Shown: piece by piece, positions 19,633-29,500 of the stretch | How positions within the stretch are numbered: the first letter of the stretch is position 1 | Layout of the letters: each line of letters starts with the position of its first letter | Assembly: GCF_000170835.1 (NCBI RefSeq) | Contig: NZ_ABCP01000001.1 | Span: 248,001-312,000 of the forward strand | Length of the DNA: 64,000 bases | Source of the DNA: Marinobacter algicola DG893 | Lineage (GTDB): Bacteria; Pseudomonadota; Gammaproteobacteria; Pseudomonadales; Oleiphilaceae | Reading direction: 5' to 3' | The notes under the pieces: generated by a model | Databases searched by the model: none | What the model was told of the DNA's origin: nothing | What the model saw: the letters and a program-made list of their open reading frames with translations, nothing else | Position numbers and translations under genes: made by a program

Positions 19633-20010
19633 ATGATGAGTGATTCCGCAGACCGCAGAATCAAGGATCGCTACCCTGCCATGTGCCTGAAGGTACAACT
19701 GCAGGAGCGCGGCTTCTTTGGTCGAGGGAAGAATTCAACCGCAGTCACTTGCCTGGACCTGAATCGCTATGGCATGGCGGTGCTTTGCCCAAGGCCAGTG
19801 GAGTCTGGCGCCCGTCTTTATATGGACTTTCATGGCAAGTACATCCGCGAATCCCGCGTCGCTGCCCGGGTGATCAGTTGCCAGCCTTACCAGACCGGTT
19901 ACCGGGTAAGCATCCAGTTCAGTTACTGTTTCGACAAAAAGGGGTATTCACGAACCGTGGACAATGCCCTTTCCCGCATTGAAGGCCTATACAACCGCTA
20001 CGCCAGCTAA
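19633..20010 (+). CDS. PilZ domain protein
   Basis: A short PilZ-type protein of about 125 residues. It opens with RRIKDRYP, which supplies the RxxxR half of a c-di-GMP site. The second motif, normally (D/N)xSxxG, reads DLNRYG, with Asn in place of Ser, so c-di-GMP binding is possible but not certain. I chose the ATG at 19633 (a second follows at 19636). The frame is open upstream to 19534, but that segment looks non-coding. It may serve the c-di-GMP enzymes encoded further along (45-55 kb). Confidence 0.78.
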   Translation: MMSDSADRRIKDRYPAMCLKVQLQERGFFGRGKNSTAVTCLDLNRYGMAVLCPRPVESGARLYMDFHGKYIRESRVAARVISCQPYQTGYRVSIQFSYCFDKKGYSRTVDNALSRIEGLYNRYAS

Positions 20011-20016
20011 ACCTCC

Positions 20017-20487
20017 CTAGAACAACCCTGCATCCAGGCTAGCGGCCATATAAAGCCCCAGTTCCCGGCACTGTTCCTCGAATTCGTCCTTATATTCGCC
20101 ATGACAGAGCAACGGCTCCTGCACCAACCGCCAACGCAGCCCCGTGGTGATGGAATTGATGGCACGATGGGTGCCGGTGCCGTCGAGGCCCGCGCGGATA
20201 TAGAAGGTGAAGGGCAAACCCTGGGTTTTCTCAAGGCAGGGGTAATAACTGCGGTCAAAGAAATCCTTCAAAGCACCACTCATGTAACCGAGGTTTTCAG
20301 TGGTACCAAGGATAATGGCATCGCAAGCCAGAACATCTTCCGGGCCGGCTTCCAGCGGAGGGAGCACCGTGACCTCGACATTCTCAATGTCTTCGTGCTT
20401 TGCGCCCTGCTCTACCGCTTCCCGGAGCTTGAGGGTATTCCGGGAGGGTGCATGGGCGACAACCAGCAACTTTTTCTTCGCATCCAT
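20017..20487 (-). CDS. flavodoxin-fold NAD(P)H-dependent oxidoreductase
   Basis: This 156-residue protein has the flavodoxin-like pattern: a first strand and phosphate loop KLLVVAHAPSRNT, an ILGTTENLGYMSGALKDFFD segment that packs on FMN, and a Tyr/Arg-rich end. It probably binds FMN and acts as a reductase or electron carrier. It lies 37 bases downstream of recA on the same strand, in the place where recX is found in many proteobacteria, so it may be part of the recA transcript. Its specific partner is unknown. Confidence 0.8.
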   Translation of the reverse strand: MDAKKKLLVVAHAPSRNTLKLREAVEQGAKHEDIENVEVTVLPPLEAGPEDVLACDAIILGTTENLGYMSGALKDFFDRSYYPCLEKTQGLPFTFYIRAGLDGTGTHRAINSITTGLRWRLVQEPLLCHGEYKDEFEEQCRELGLYMAASLDAGLF

Positions 20488-20524
20488 ACCACCTCCCCGA
20501 TAGAGCGGGAACTAACCACAGAGC

Positions 20525-21577
20525 TTAAAGAAGCTCACCATTCGCGTCTGCAGTTGCCTCTTCAACTTCGGCTGCTTCTTTCTTGGCCGGCTTGGGCATC
20601 AGCTTGTCGCGCACAGCGGCTTCAATTTCGTTGGCAATCTCCAGGTTCTCTTCGAGAAACTTGCAGGCATTGGCCTTGCCCTGGCCAATCTTGTCGCCCT
20701 TGTAGGCGTACCAGGCGCCGGACTTGTCCACGAAGCCTTCCTTCACGCCCATATCGAGCACTTCGGCCATGTGATAGATGCCCTTGCCGTACATAATCTG
20801 GAACTCGGCCTGCTTGAACGGTGGAGAAACCTTGTTCTTGACCACTTTCACGCGGGTTTCGTTGCCCACCACCTCATCGCCATCTTTAACAGCACCAATA
20901 CGGCGAATGTCGAGGCGAACGGATGAGTAGAACTTCAGGGCGTTGCCGCCGGTGGTGGTTTCGGGGCTGCCGAACATTACGCCAATCTTCATGCGGATCT
21001 GGTTGATGAAGATCAGCAGGCAATTCGCGTGCTTTACATTGCCGGTCAGCTTACGCAGCGCCTGGGACATCAAGCGGGCCTGCAATCCAACATGGCTGTC
21101 GCCCATCTCGCCTTCAATTTCGGCCTTGGGTGTCAGCGCTGCCACGGAGTCCACAATGATGACGTCAACGGCGTTGGAGCGCACCAGCATGTCAGAAATT
21201 TCCAGCGCCTGCTCACCGGTGTCCGGCTGGGATACCAGGAGTTCATCCACATTCACACCCAGTTTTTCGGCATAGACCGGGTCCAGGGCATGCTCGGCGT
21301 CGACGAACGCACAGGTTTTGCCAGCTTTCTGGGCTTCCGCAATCACCTGCAGGGTCAGCGTGGTTTTACCGGAGCTTTCCGGGCCATAGATCTCACAGAT
21401 ACGACCGTAAGGCAGTCCGCCTATTCCCAGCGCCACGTCCAGGCCAAGGGAACCGGTGGATACCGCAGGGATCGCTTCCCTGGGCTGATCGCCCATTTTC
21501 ATGACGGCGCCCTTGCCGAACTGCCGTTCGATCTGGCTCAGTGCTGCACCCAGTGCTTTCTTGCGGTTGTCTTCCAT
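20525..21577 (-). CDS. recA: RecA recombinase
   Basis: RecA drives homologous strand exchange and triggers the SOS response by stimulating LexA self-cleavage. The 350-residue protein has the Walker A motif GPESSGKTT at about 65-73 and an acidic C-terminal tail. Sequence is complete and typical. A LexA box and a sigma70 promoter lie just upstream (21668-21707), so it is SOS-induced. The order pncC-recA is common, but recX is not found downstream here. Confidence 0.99.
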   Translation of the reverse strand: MEDNRKKALGAALSQIERQFGKGAVMKMGDQPREAIPAVSTGSLGLDVALGIGGLPYGRICEIYGPESSGKTTLTLQVIAEAQKAGKTCAFVDAEHALDPVYAEKLGVNVDELLVSQPDTGEQALEISDMLVRSNAVDVIIVDSVAALTPKAEIEGEMGDSHVGLQARLMSQALRKLTGNVKHANCLLIFINQIRMKIGVMFGSPETTTGGNALKFYSSVRLDIRRIGAVKDGDEVVGNETRVKVVKNKVSPPFKQAEFQIMYGKGIYHMAEVLDMGVKEGFVDKSGAWYAYKGDKIGQGKANACKFLEENLEIANEIEAAVRDKLMPKPAKKEAAEVEEATADANGELL

Positions 21578-21667
21578 CGTTGCAAACCCTCTGTCGCCAA
21601 TGCCGTTATCGGGACGGGAGCCCGGCGGCCAAAATCATGGACTGCGGACCCCGGAAAAACCGGACTC

Positions 21668-21707
21668 CTGTATATTTGAACAGTATTAAAACACAACACG
21701 GAGTCAA
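21668..21707 (-). promoter_or_regulatory. recA promoter with LexA (SOS) box
   Basis: CTGTATATTTGAACAG at 21668-21683 is a perfect CTGT-N8-ACAG SOS box. On the minus strand -35 TTGACT (21702-21707) and -10 TACTGT (21680-21685) are 16 bases apart, and the LexA box covers the -10 element. LexA would therefore block recA transcription. Confidence 0.92.
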
Positions 21708-21723
21708 GACCAACCCCTCCGTT

Positions 21724-22224
21724 TCAAGCCTTTTCCAGAAAGCCCCTAACTCCCTGTAACACATAAAGAACCGCCTGGCGCCGAACCTGATCACGGTCGC
21801 CCTGGAACTGTTCAACCACCGCTTCGGTGTCAGTCGCAGAACGCCCCCAGGCAAACCACACCGTGCCTACCGGCTTGTCGTCACTGCCGCCGCCAGGGCC
21901 AGCCACGCCACTGATCGCAACAGCCACATCCGCACCCGTGGTCGCCAGGGCACCAGCAACCATTTCCCGCACCACCGGTTCGCTGACGGCGCCGTGCTCG
22001 CCGAGGGATAGCTCGGTTACACCCAGCAGCCCCCTTTTTGCATCGTTGCTGTAGGTCACAAGTCCCGCCAGAACGTAGGAAGAAGAGCCCGCGCGATCCG
22101 TCAACACCTTCGCAACCCAGCCGCCAGTGCAGCTTTCGGCGGTGGCAATCGTGAGCTCGCGTTGCTTCAGTACATCAGCCAATTGCGTGCCCGCTTCCGC
22201 CAATGCCTCGTCAGTCAGTGGCAT
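21724..22224 (-). CDS. pncC: nicotinamide-nucleotide amidohydrolase (CinA C-terminal domain family)
   Basis: This stand-alone 166-residue CinA-type amidase converts nicotinamide mononucleotide to nicotinate mononucleotide in NAD recycling. The motifs [30 protein letters not shown] and [18 protein letters not shown] are those of the PncC family. The start is supported by GGAG six bases upstream. It precedes recA on the same strand; the 146-bp gap holds recA's own LexA-controlled promoter. It is divergent from mutS. Confidence 0.94.
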   Translation of the reverse strand: MPLTDEALAEAGTQLADVLKQRELTIATAESCTGGWVAKVLTDRAGSSSYVLAGLVTYSNDAKRGLLGVTELSLGEHGAVSEPVVREMVAGALATTGADVAVAISGVAGPGGGSDDKPVGTVWFAWGRSATDTEAVVEQFQGDRDQVRRQAVLYVLQGVRGFLEKA

Positions 22225-22306
22225 ATTGATCTCCTTCGTTTCATCATGGCGGTTATTTTCTTACAATCCCTGCCTTCACATAAAGCCAATGGATCCGGAA
22301 CCGTTC

Positions 22307-24940
22307 ATGTCAGCAGCCCAGACCGATCTGTCCCACCACACCCCGATGATGAGGCAATACCTCAAAATCAAGGGCGAACACCCCAATGAACTGGTGTTCT
22401 ACCGCATGGGGGACTTTTACGAGCTGTTCTACGAGGATGCCAAGAAAGCCGCCGAGCTGATGGATATCACCCTGACGGCCCGGGGGCAGTCAGGGGGCAA
22501 TCCGATTCCCATGGCGGGCATTCCGTATCATTCCGCTGAAGGCTACATTGCACGTCTGGTTCGTGCTGGTCAATCCATCGCCATTTGCGAACAGATTGGC
22601 GACCCGGCGACCAGCAAGGGGCCGGTGGAGCGCAAGGTGGTGCGCATTGTGACACCGGGCACGCTGAGCGACGACGCGTTCCTGGAAGACCGCCGGGACA
22701 ACCTTCTGGTCGCCATCTTCAGCCACCGGGAGCAATTCGGTTTCGCCTCCCTCGACATCTCCAGCGGACGGTTTACCGTGTCTGAACTGGACGATCTCGA
22801 GGGCCTGCAGGGGGAACTCCAGCGTCTGCGACCAGCGGAGATCCTGATCAGTGAGGACTTCCCCTATCAGGACGTGCTGGACGGCTATACCGGTATCCGT
22901 CGCCAGGGCCCGTGGCTGTTTGAGTCCGACACCGCCCGCCGGGTGATTACCCAGCAGCTGCAGGTCCGTGATCTGACCGGCTTTGGCTGCGAAGACCTCA
23001 CGCTTGCCATCTGCGCCGCCGGTTGCCTGTTGCAGTACGCCAAAGAAACCCAGCGCACCGCCCTGCCCCACATTCGCAAACTCAGCCGCGAACGTCGCGA
23101 GGAAGCGGTCATCCTGGACGCCACCAGTCGCCGTAACCTGGAGATTGACACCAACCTGATGGGTGGCACCCAGCACACCCTGGCCTGGGTGATGGACCGG
23201 ACAGCGACCGCCATGGGAGGACGCCAATTAAGACGATGGCTTAACCGTCCCTTGCGGGACATCACCGTGGTGGAACAACGCCAGCAGGCGGTGTCAGCGC
23301 TTCTGGACGGTTTTCACTACGAGCCGGTTCACGACCTGCTGAAAAGCATCGGTGATATCGAACGGATTCTGGCCCGTGTAGCGCTGCGCTCAGCACGCCC
23401 AAGGGATCTGGCGCGGCTGCGAGATGCCTTTCTAAGTCTGCCGGATTTACAGAGGGCACTGACACCGGTCAGTTCCCACCATGTCGTCAAACTCGCCACA
23501 ATCATCAGCGAGTACCCCGAATTGTCCGACTTGCTGGAGCGGGCCATCATCGACAACCCGCCGGTGGTTATCCGGGATGGCGGTGTTATCCGCGAAGGTT
23601 TTGACGACGAACTGGACGAGCTGCGAAACATCAGCGAGAACGCAGGACAGTTCCTGCTGGACGTCGAAACCCGTGAGCGCGAGCGCACCGGGATCAGCAC
23701 GCTGAAAGTGGGGTATAACCGGGTACACGGCTACTACATCGAAATCACCCGCGCCCAGTCAGGGCAGGCACCGGTGGATTACATCCGTCGCCAGACCCTG
23801 AAAAACGCCGAACGCTTTATCACCCCGGAACTGAAAGAATTCGAAGACAAGGCGCTAAGTGCCAAGAGCCGCTCGCTGGCACGGGAGAAAGCACTTTACG
23901 ACGAGGTATTGGAAACCGTCGCCGCCGAACTGGCACCCCTGCAGGACGCTGCCCAGGCCCTGGCTGAGCTGGATGTGCTCAGCAACTTTGCCGAGCGGGC
24001 CACCAGCCTGCGCTTCAATGCCCCGGAATTCAGCGACACGCCCGGCTTCGATATCGAAGAAGGCCGCCACCCGGTGGTGGAACAGCTGCTGAGCGATCCC
24101 TACGTGCCCAATGATCTGCTGATGGACCAGCAACGGCGCATGCTGGTGATCACCGGCCCCAACATGGGCGGTAAGTCCACGTACATGCGGCAGGCAGCAC
24201 TGATTGCCCTGCTGGCTTACACCGGAAGCTATGTGCCCGCCAATCGCGTGGTCATCGGGCCACTGGATCGGATTTTCACCCGCATGGGGTCGTCAGACGA
24301 CATCGCCGGCGGCCGCTCAACCTTTATGGTGGAAATGACTGAGACCGCCAATATCCTCCACAACGCCACGGAATACAGCCTGGTGCTGATGGACGAGGTG
24401 GGTCGCGGCACCAGCACCTTCGACGGCCTGTCCCTGGCGTGGGCGACAGCGGAACACCTGGCCAAACACATTCGCTGCTACACCCTGTTTGCCACTCACT
24501 ATTTCGAGCTCACGCAACTGGCCGACGATCTTGAGCACGCCGTCAACGTTCACCTGACTGCCACGGAGCACGACGACACCATCGTGTTCCTGCACAACGT
24601 TCATGACGGCCCGGCCAGCCAGAGCTATGGTTTGCAGGTCGCGAAGCTTGCAGGCGTGCCCCAGGACGTGATTCGCAACGCCAAGGCGCAGTTGTCTCAC
24701 CTTGAGGGCGGTGCTGCGCCGGCCAGGCCGTCTGCCGACGAAACCGCCATGGCGCCGGCTGAGCTTGAGAAACAGAAGCGTTCCGCCCGTGTCAGCGAGC
24801 CCGTCATGCAGGCAGATATGTTCGCCAGCCTGGAGCCCAGCAAAGTGGAAGAATGCCTTGCTGACCTGGATGTGGACGGGCTGACTCCGCGGGACGCCCT
24901 TAACCGACTGTACGAATTGAAAGAACTGTTGGGAAAATAG
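22307..24940 (+). CDS. mutS: DNA mismatch repair protein MutS
   Basis: MutS recognises mismatches and starts methyl-directed repair with MutL. From ATG 22307 it has 877 residues, the usual length. The mismatch-probing F-x-E motif is FYE at 37-39, and the Walker A motif GPNMGGKST lies near residue 620. The ABC-type signature and Walker B ([16 protein letters not shown]) follow. The frame is open further upstream to 22127, but that part overlaps pncC antisense. I chose the start that gives the family opening (DLS.HTPMM). Confidence 0.98.
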   Translation: MSAAQTDLSHHTPMMRQYLKIKGEHPNELVFYRMGDFYELFYEDAKKAAELMDITLTARGQSGGNPIPMAGIPYHSAEGYIARLVRAGQSIAICEQIGDPATSKGPVERKVVRIVTPGTLSDDAFLEDRRDNLLVAIFSHREQFGFASLDISSGRFTVSELDDLEGLQGELQRLRPAEILISEDFPYQDVLDGYTGIRRQGPWLFESDTARRVITQQLQVRDLTGFGCEDLTLAICAAGCLLQYAKETQRTALPHIRKLSRERREEAVILDATSRRNLEIDTNLMGGTQHTLAWVMDRTATAMGGRQLRRWLNRPLRDITVVEQRQQAVSALLDGFHYEPVHDLLKSIGDIERILARVALRSARPRDLARLRDAFLSLPDLQRALTPVSSHHVVKLATIISEYPELSDLLERAIIDNPPVVIRDGGVIREGFDDELDELRNISENAGQFLLDVETRERERTGISTLKVGYNRVHGYYIEITRAQSGQAPVDYIRRQTLKNAERFITPELKEFEDKALSAKSRSLAREKALYDEVLETVAAELAPLQDAAQALAELDVLSNFAERATSLRFNAPEFSDTPGFDIEEGRHPVVEQLLSDPYVPNDLLMDQQRRMLVITGPNMGGKSTYMRQAALIALLAYTGSYVPANRVVIGPLDRIFTRMGSSDDIAGGRSTFMVEMTETANILHNATEYSLVLMDEVGRGTSTFDGLSLAWATAEHLAKHIRCYTLFATHYFELTQLADDLEHAVNVHLTATEHDDTIVFLHNVHDGPASQSYGLQVAKLAGVPQDVIRNAKAQLSHLEGGAAPARPSADETAMAPAELEKQKRSARVSEPVMQADMFASLEPSKVEECLADLDVDGLTPRDALNRLYELKELLGK

Positions 24941-24993
24941 CGGAACCCAGCGACAGAATTGATCTGTGTAATAACGATAGTGCGCCTCAGCGC

Positions 24994-25022
24994 TTGCGAC
25001 AGGGCAGGCCGCTCAATACAAT
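24994..25022 (+). promoter_or_regulatory. sigma70 promoter of fdxA
   Basis: TTGCGA (24994-24999) and TACAAT (25017-25022) are separated by 17 bases and lie about 55 bases before the fdxA start. This suggests fdxA is expressed on its own as well as by read-through from mutS. Confidence 0.6.
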
Positions 25023-25077
25023 ATCGCGCAATTATTATTACACTGATGAGATTGACTACTGGACCAGGAAACTGACT

Positions 25078-25401
25078 ATGACGTTTGTCGTTACTGATAA
25101 CTGCATCAAGTGCAAATACACGGACTGCGTGGAAGTATGCCCGGTTGACTGCTTCTACGAAGGCCCGAACTTTCTGGTGATCGATCCCGACGAGTGCATC
25201 GATTGTGCCCTGTGTGAGCCGGAATGCCCTGCTGAGGCCATTTTCTCGGAAGACGAGTTGCCTGCGGATCAGGTCCAGTTTGTGGAACTCAACGCCGACC
25301 TTGCTGGCAAGTGGCCGAATATCACCGAGAAGAAAGACCCGCTGCCAGAGGCCGAAGAGTGGGACGGCAAGCCAGACAAACTGCAGTACCTCGAAAAGTA
25401 A
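25078..25401 (+). CDS. fdxA: seven-iron ferredoxin FdxA
   Basis: This 107-residue ferredoxin carries one [3Fe-4S] and one [4Fe-4S] cluster. Cysteines are at 9, 12, 17, 21, 25, 40, 43, 46 and 50. By the Azotobacter FdI pattern 9, 17 and 50 serve the 3Fe cluster and 21, 40, 43 and 46 the 4Fe cluster. The start is the ATG at 25078 behind AGGA; the upstream in-frame extension is not family-like. The mutS-fdxA order is shared with pseudomonads. A terminator follows at 25433. Confidence 0.96.
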   Translation: MTFVVTDNCIKCKYTDCVEVCPVDCFYEGPNFLVIDPDECIDCALCEPECPAEAIFSEDELPADQVQFVELNADLAGKWPNITEKKDPLPEAEEWDGKPDKLQYLEK

Positions 25402-25426
25402 TCGCTGCTTTCAGCGGATTACCACC

Positions 25427-25456
25427 AAAAAAGGGGAGCCTCGGCTCCCCTTTTTT
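25427..25456. terminator. bidirectional intrinsic terminator
   Basis: The stem GGGGAGCC (25433-25440)/GGCTCCCC (25443-25450) is flanked by six A on the left and six T on the right. It can end fdxA transcripts rightward and the LysE-gene transcripts leftward. Confidence 0.92.
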
Positions 25457-25469
25457 ATACCTCACCACT

Positions 25470-26135
25470 TCACTGTGTCGCCAGTTTGGCCCCGATAGCG
25501 ACGAAGAAACCACCAGTCAGCGCGTTCAGCGTGCGCTTTACGCCCTGCCCCACGCCAAGCCTTCGTGATTTGACCACCACCAGCGCCAGCCCACATTGCC
25601 AGGCCATCGCCAGCACAAAATGAACCGCCGCAAGGAACAGCGATTGCTGGAATGCGTTCCCGGCAGGATCAATAAACTGGGGGAGCAACGCCATATAGAA
25701 CAGCGCCGTTTTCGGGTTCAGCACGTTGGACAGCAGGCCTTCACGAAACGCCACCCAGGTTGATACCGGCTTCACCAATGCGGGCTCGGCGCTGGACATC
25801 GACGCCCCATCGGCGTTTGCGGGCGTGCGGGCCATAGCCTGGCGCAGCGAACTCAGCCCCAGCCATATCAGGTAGCAGGCACCTGCCCATTTGACGGCGG
25901 TAAACGCCCAGGCCGTCTCAACCAGCAGCACCGAAATACCCAGAGCTGACAGGGTGGCGTGAATAAACAACCCACAGCAGATGCCCACACTGGTGACACA
26001 GCCGTCCCGCAAACCGTGACTCAATCCACCGCGCCCGGCGTTCCGCATCACCAGCAGGGTATCTACCCCAGGCGTGACGGTCAGTAACGAGATAGCCACC
26101 AGATAGGCCCAGAACAGCTCCGTTGGTACCAGCAT
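25470..26135 (-). CDS. LysE family amino-acid/metabolite exporter
   Basis: This 221-residue inner-membrane protein has about six hydrophobic segments and the LysE/RhtB N-terminal pattern SLLTVTPGVDTLLVMRN (PGP-like loop). A conserved LNPKTALFYMALLPQF segment is in the middle. Such proteins export lysine, threonine, homoserine lactones or related compounds; the substrate cannot be told. I chose the ATG at 26135, since the open frame upstream overlaps the neighbouring gene and is not family-like. It lies 31 bases downstream of an unknown gene on the same strand. Confidence 0.88.
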   Translation of the reverse strand: MLVPTELFWAYLVAISLLTVTPGVDTLLVMRNAGRGGLSHGLRDGCVTSVGICCGLFIHATLSALGISVLLVETAWAFTAVKWAGACYLIWLGLSSLRQAMARTPANADGASMSSAEPALVKPVSTWVAFREGLLSNVLNPKTALFYMALLPQFIDPAGNAFQQSLFLAAVHFVLAMAWQCGLALVVVKSRRLGVGQGVKRTLNALTGGFFVAIGAKLATQ

Positions 26136-26166
26136 TGCCAAACATCCCACGCGAACGCAGGAGTGC

Positions 26167-27201
26167 TCAGTTCTCCTGCAGCAAAAGTTTTTTCGCCGCG
26201 GCCGACTTATAGAATGGCGCAAGACGACGACGGATAAAGGCTTCAAGATACCCCTCCTCCCGCAGCACGTCTATCACAGGAAGTGCGTAGGCATCCACCT
26301 CTGCCATGACCACATCGCGATCGACGCCAACGGCGGCCAATAGCTCGATCACGGGCTTGTCGCCATACAGGGTGAACAGGTGCTCCACCACCGCCCTGGC
26401 ACATCCCTCAAAATACGCCGTCTGTCGGAACTGCAGCCAGAACTCGTACCCCAAAACCACAAACTCCTGAAGCTGTATGTCCCCCAGCCCCTCGTGCAAC
26501 TCTTCGATGGTGCGGTCTTCCAGCGACACCCATACGGCCATCACACTGTCGCGCAGCTCATCGTCGCTCAGCGCCTTGTTCAGGAACTGTTCACTCCGGC
26601 TGATCAACCCCGGCAGGCTGTCGGACAACCAGGCCTTGAAACGGCGCTCAAAGGTCTCATCCAGGCCCGGAACCGCCCTGTTGGCCATGCGCTTGCCAAA
26701 CTTCATCATCGAGCCGACACCGGGAACACTCTTGGTAATCAGGTTGTCCTCGTAGAGGTAGTTCACCACGCCCTGATACACCACGTTGGAAACCAGTTCC
26801 TGATAGACCGGGTGAGCCATGATCTCGCTGATCACCCGCTCGCGCTGCTGACGTAGTTCAAGGGCCTCTTCGAGGAACCCGGTGGCCTGCTCCCGGGTGA
26901 TAATATCCCGTAACCGGGACGTACGCTGGACCGGCGCGTTCAATACCTCCGTGGCCATTTCGGCCGCCAGTTCCGGGATGCCGGCATCCAGTTCCATGTT
27001 GATCACAATGCGCTGGATCACGCCCATAACCTGTTCCGTTGAGGTCAGACGGTTCAAAGTGATGGACTCGGCATAGTCAAACAGTTCATCCACTTCGGTT
27101 TCGAGAAAACGCCGCAACTTGGCCCCTTTCAGGGAAGCCAGTTCGTGTTTTACGTGTTGCTCGAGCAACGCATTGGCGAGATCCGTTTTACCTTTGGTCA
27201 T
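26167..27201 (-). CDS. conserved hypothetical protein
   Basis: I do not recognise a characterised family for this 344-residue, mostly helical, soluble and acidic protein. It opens MTKGKTDLANALLEQHVKHE and contains repeated helical stretches with charged faces, for example ETEVDELFDYAESITLNRL and EELHEGLGDIQLQEFVVLG. There is no signal peptide, membrane segment or obvious catalytic motif. ATG 27201 is preferred to the ATG 51 bases upstream on the basis of likely family start; neither has a strong ribosome site. It sits between the degV and LysE genes on the same strand. Confidence 0.7.
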   Translation of the reverse strand: MTKGKTDLANALLEQHVKHELASLKGAKLRRFLETEVDELFDYAESITLNRLTSTEQVMGVIQRIVINMELDAGIPELAAEMATEVLNAPVQRTSRLRDIITREQATGFLEEALELRQQRERVISEIMAHPVYQELVSNVVYQGVVNYLYEDNLITKSVPGVGSMMKFGKRMANRAVPGLDETFERRFKAWLSDSLPGLISRSEQFLNKALSDDELRDSVMAVWVSLEDRTIEELHEGLGDIQLQEFVVLGYEFWLQFRQTAYFEGCARAVVEHLFTLYGDKPVIELLAAVGVDRDVVMAEVDAYALPVIDVLREEGYLEAFIRRRLAPFYKSAAAKKLLLQEN

Positions 27202-27358
27202 AATCGGGGTCCGGTGCTGTCTGGAAGTAGGCTTCTGAATTGAGAACGACATGAGGCTAACACGAAGCCCGACCGGCTGCGTTTGCCGAAGATACAGCCT
27301 TTGGTGTACGAGTGGGCCAAGAAGTGAGAGGTGCTACCTGGATGTCCGATAGCCCCGG

Positions 27359-28309
27359 CTACTGGAAATCGCTGAATTCGTGGGGTTCTGCCGCAAGTGC
27401 CAGACAAAGGCTGCCGGGGCCGATATAGATGCTGCTGGTAATGCCCATCTGGGAGAGCAACAGCTCAACATCATTTTTCTCGCAGGCGTCACGCAGGCGG
27501 TTCAAACCAGGAAGATCCTCTATTTCTGTCCAGGTCAGTCCGCAGGAAAGGCTGACATAGGGCGTCAACAGGCCTGCCTCTACCCTCGCGGTGGCGTAAT
27601 TCATCACTTTTTCCACGGCCACGTCGAAACTCCGGGTTTTGGCAGCGGGTTGCCCTTCAGCGCCCTGACCAAAAATGACCGGGGTAATGTTCAGAGCCTT
27701 GCCGAGAAACGCCACAAGGGCCGACACACTCTTGTCGCCACGTCGACGGGCCCGTTCGCGGATATAGTGCAGATCGCGAGGAATCACGCAGGTGTATATT
27801 TTGTCGGTAAACGTGTCGACTTCGTTGCGTAAGGCGTTTTTCGAAAGCTTCTGCTCAATCAGGCGAAGGGTGTGAGCCGCCAGCAGCCCCTGACCGGCAA
27901 AGATCTGTTTGCTGTCGATCACCCGCATGGAGAACTTGCCCTCTCGCCCGGCGGCCTGGCGCGCCTCATGATAGTGCCCCATCACACTGTTCATGGCTTC
28001 CGTGGCGTTCTGGAAAATCAGACTGCGGGATCGGGTGACCGTTTCGCAGATGGCAACGTCAAATTCCGTGACAATTTTTTCCATGAACAGGTCGTGGATC
28101 TGTTCGGCGGAGAAGGCGTGGGTTTCGGCGTGGTGGCCCTTCTGCAACAGGCCGCTCTGGTAGAATTCCTGGGTCCTGACCGGGTCATGCTCGTCGATGT
28201 AGGTCTGGCCATCGATAACGGCAGTGACTGGCAGAACAAACAGGTCATGCTTGCGACTGAACTCATAGGGCAGATCGCAGGCGGAATCAACGATAAGACC
28301 AACGCGCAT
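27359..28309 (-). CDS. DegV family protein (fatty-acid binding)
   Basis: DegV/FakB proteins bind a fatty acid, and in Firmicutes they present it to the FakA kinase. The 316-residue protein has the family opening MRVGLIVDSACDLP, then YIDEHDP and, near the C-terminus, SSIYIGPGSLCLAL. No FakA-like kinase gene is visible nearby, so a role in fatty-acid phosphorylation is not implied. It could buffer or sense free fatty acids, consistent with the lipid genes around it. The start has GGAGG four bases upstream. Confidence 0.85.
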   Translation of the reverse strand: MRVGLIVDSACDLPYEFSRKHDLFVLPVTAVIDGQTYIDEHDPVRTQEFYQSGLLQKGHHAETHAFSAEQIHDLFMEKIVTEFDVAICETVTRSRSLIFQNATEAMNSVMGHYHEARQAAGREGKFSMRVIDSKQIFAGQGLLAAHTLRLIEQKLSKNALRNEVDTFTDKIYTCVIPRDLHYIRERARRRGDKSVSALVAFLGKALNITPVIFGQGAEGQPAAKTRSFDVAVEKVMNYATARVEAGLLTPYVSLSCGLTWTEIEDLPGLNRLRDACEKNDVELLLSQMGITSSIYIGPGSLCLALAAEPHEFSDFQ

Positions 28310-28416
28310 GGGGCCTCCAGCTATGGGAAGCTATTCCAACCGGTTGCTTCCCTTTATTGTCATTGTTTTTGGCAGCGCCCAGTCTTACACAAAGCGGTCA
28401 ATATTTCAGCACCCTG

Positions 28417-29250
28417 CTAGCGAGCGGATGGCTTCAGTTCAAGTTCATTGAGATTTTTCTCGATCAGTTCACGGTTATCCTGTTGCCATGGATGAAATCC
28501 CTCGCGGAAATAGGCCAGGAAGTCCGGCATGCACTTGCGCAATACCCCCGGTTTACCCCATAGAAAGTTAATACCGCCAATCCAGGTACCCAGGTTCCAT
28601 AACTTGCCGTCGGTTTTCAGCAGGCTGCAGGTGTTCAGGAAGGTGTACTTGAAGAAATTCCAGGTCACAAACAGGAACACGATCCGGCGCAGGCGTTCAT
28701 TGCCAACGCAGTGTCGGTAGACGTCGAAAGCCACCGACTTGTGCTCCGTCTCCTCGATGGCGTGCCAGCGCCACAGCTTTTCCATGTCCGGTGTGGCCCC
28801 TTCCATCCATTCCGGATGACGGAGAATGGCATTCGCCAACACCGCCGTATAATGCTCGGCTCCGCAAGTTCCGGCCAGCTGCCGACTGGGCGGCAGGTTG
28901 CTCACCCATGCCATGTGCCGGCGGAATCGCTCATCAATGGCATCAATGTTGTATCCACGAGCCTTCAACGCTTCGTTGTAGTGTTTATGCTCCCGGCTAT
29001 GCAACGCTTCCTGGCCGATGAAGCCGCGAATCTCTTCCTTCAGTTTGGGGTCGTCCACCTTATCCCGGTAAAGACGAACGGCATTGATGAACTGCTGCTC
29101 ACCGTCGGGGAACTGGAGCGATAGCGCATTGAAGAACGCCGTGCGGAAGGCGTCATTGCCGTGCCACAGGGTTTTCAGGTCGTCGGCAATGTCGAAATGA
29201 AGGTGTCGGGGTGCAACCGATACGCCTTCGGGCGTGGAACTGATGGTCAT
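28417..29250 (-). CDS. PF10118-type metal-dependent hydrolase/di-iron protein
   Basis: This 277-residue protein matches the family annotated as predicted metal-dependent hydrolase. Carboxylate and histidine ligands typical of a ferritin-like di-metal site are visible in GQEALHSREHKHYNEA and in AIEETEHKSVAFDVY. Residues after about 190 are hydrophobic (IVFLFVTWNFFKYTFL), so it may be membrane-associated. The reaction is not established. GGAGG six bases before the ATG at 29250 fixes the start. Two GACA-N3-TGTC dyads upstream may be an operator. Confidence 0.8.
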   Translation of the reverse strand: MTISSTPEGVSVAPRHLHFDIADDLKTLWHGNDAFRTAFFNALSLQFPDGEQQFINAVRLYRDKVDDPKLKEEIRGFIGQEALHSREHKHYNEALKARGYNIDAIDERFRRHMAWVSNLPPSRQLAGTCGAEHYTAVLANAILRHPEWMEGATPDMEKLWRWHAIEETEHKSVAFDVYRHCVGNERLRRIVFLFVTWNFFKYTFLNTCSLLKTDGKLWNLGTWIGGINFLWGKPGVLRKCMPDFLAYFREGFHPWQQDNRELIEKNLNELELKPSAR

Positions 29251-29383
29251 GACTGCCTCCGGTTTATTGTGATTATTGAGCGGCATTCACCGTACAGCGG
29301 CAATGCCGAGTACGAAAATTGATCAGAGACTTCAGTTTAAACCCGAATTCAACACGGAAGGAAGGTGGCAACCCAAAAAATTG

Positions 29384-29412
29384 GACAGATTGTCACGAAA
29401 TGACAGGTTGTC
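29384..29412. promoter_or_regulatory. tandem GACA-N3-TGTC dyads
   Basis: GACAGATTGTC (29384-29394) and GACAGGTTGTC (29402-29412) are two near-identical short palindromes 18 bp apart, about 135-160 bases upstream of the PF10118 gene. Paired palindromes of this kind are typical of TetR- or MarR-type operators. No such regulator is encoded beside them. Confidence 0.4.
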
Positions 29413-29420
29413 AAAAAACA

Positions 29421-29451
29421 AAAAAGGAGGCATGGCTAAGCCAATGCCTCC
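29421..29451 (-). terminator. intrinsic terminator of the NCS2-type permease gene
   Basis: On the minus strand GGAGGCAT...ATGCCTCC (arms 29426-29433 and 29444-29451) forms a hairpin with a GGC/GCC inner stem, followed by a T-run (29421-29425 and beyond). It lies about 50 bases after the permease stop codon. Confidence 0.88.
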
Positions 29452-29500
29452 AAGGACACATAAGGGTATAGTGCTGTGAAACTGCCTAGAGGCCGTCGGT

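Noticed and set aside
22127..22306. Upstream extension of mutS
   Set aside because: The extra residues are unlike MutS and overlap the pncC start region on the other strand.
22490..23227. 245-codon frame inside mutS on the minus strand
   Set aside because: Antisense to an intact mutS with no recognisable domain.
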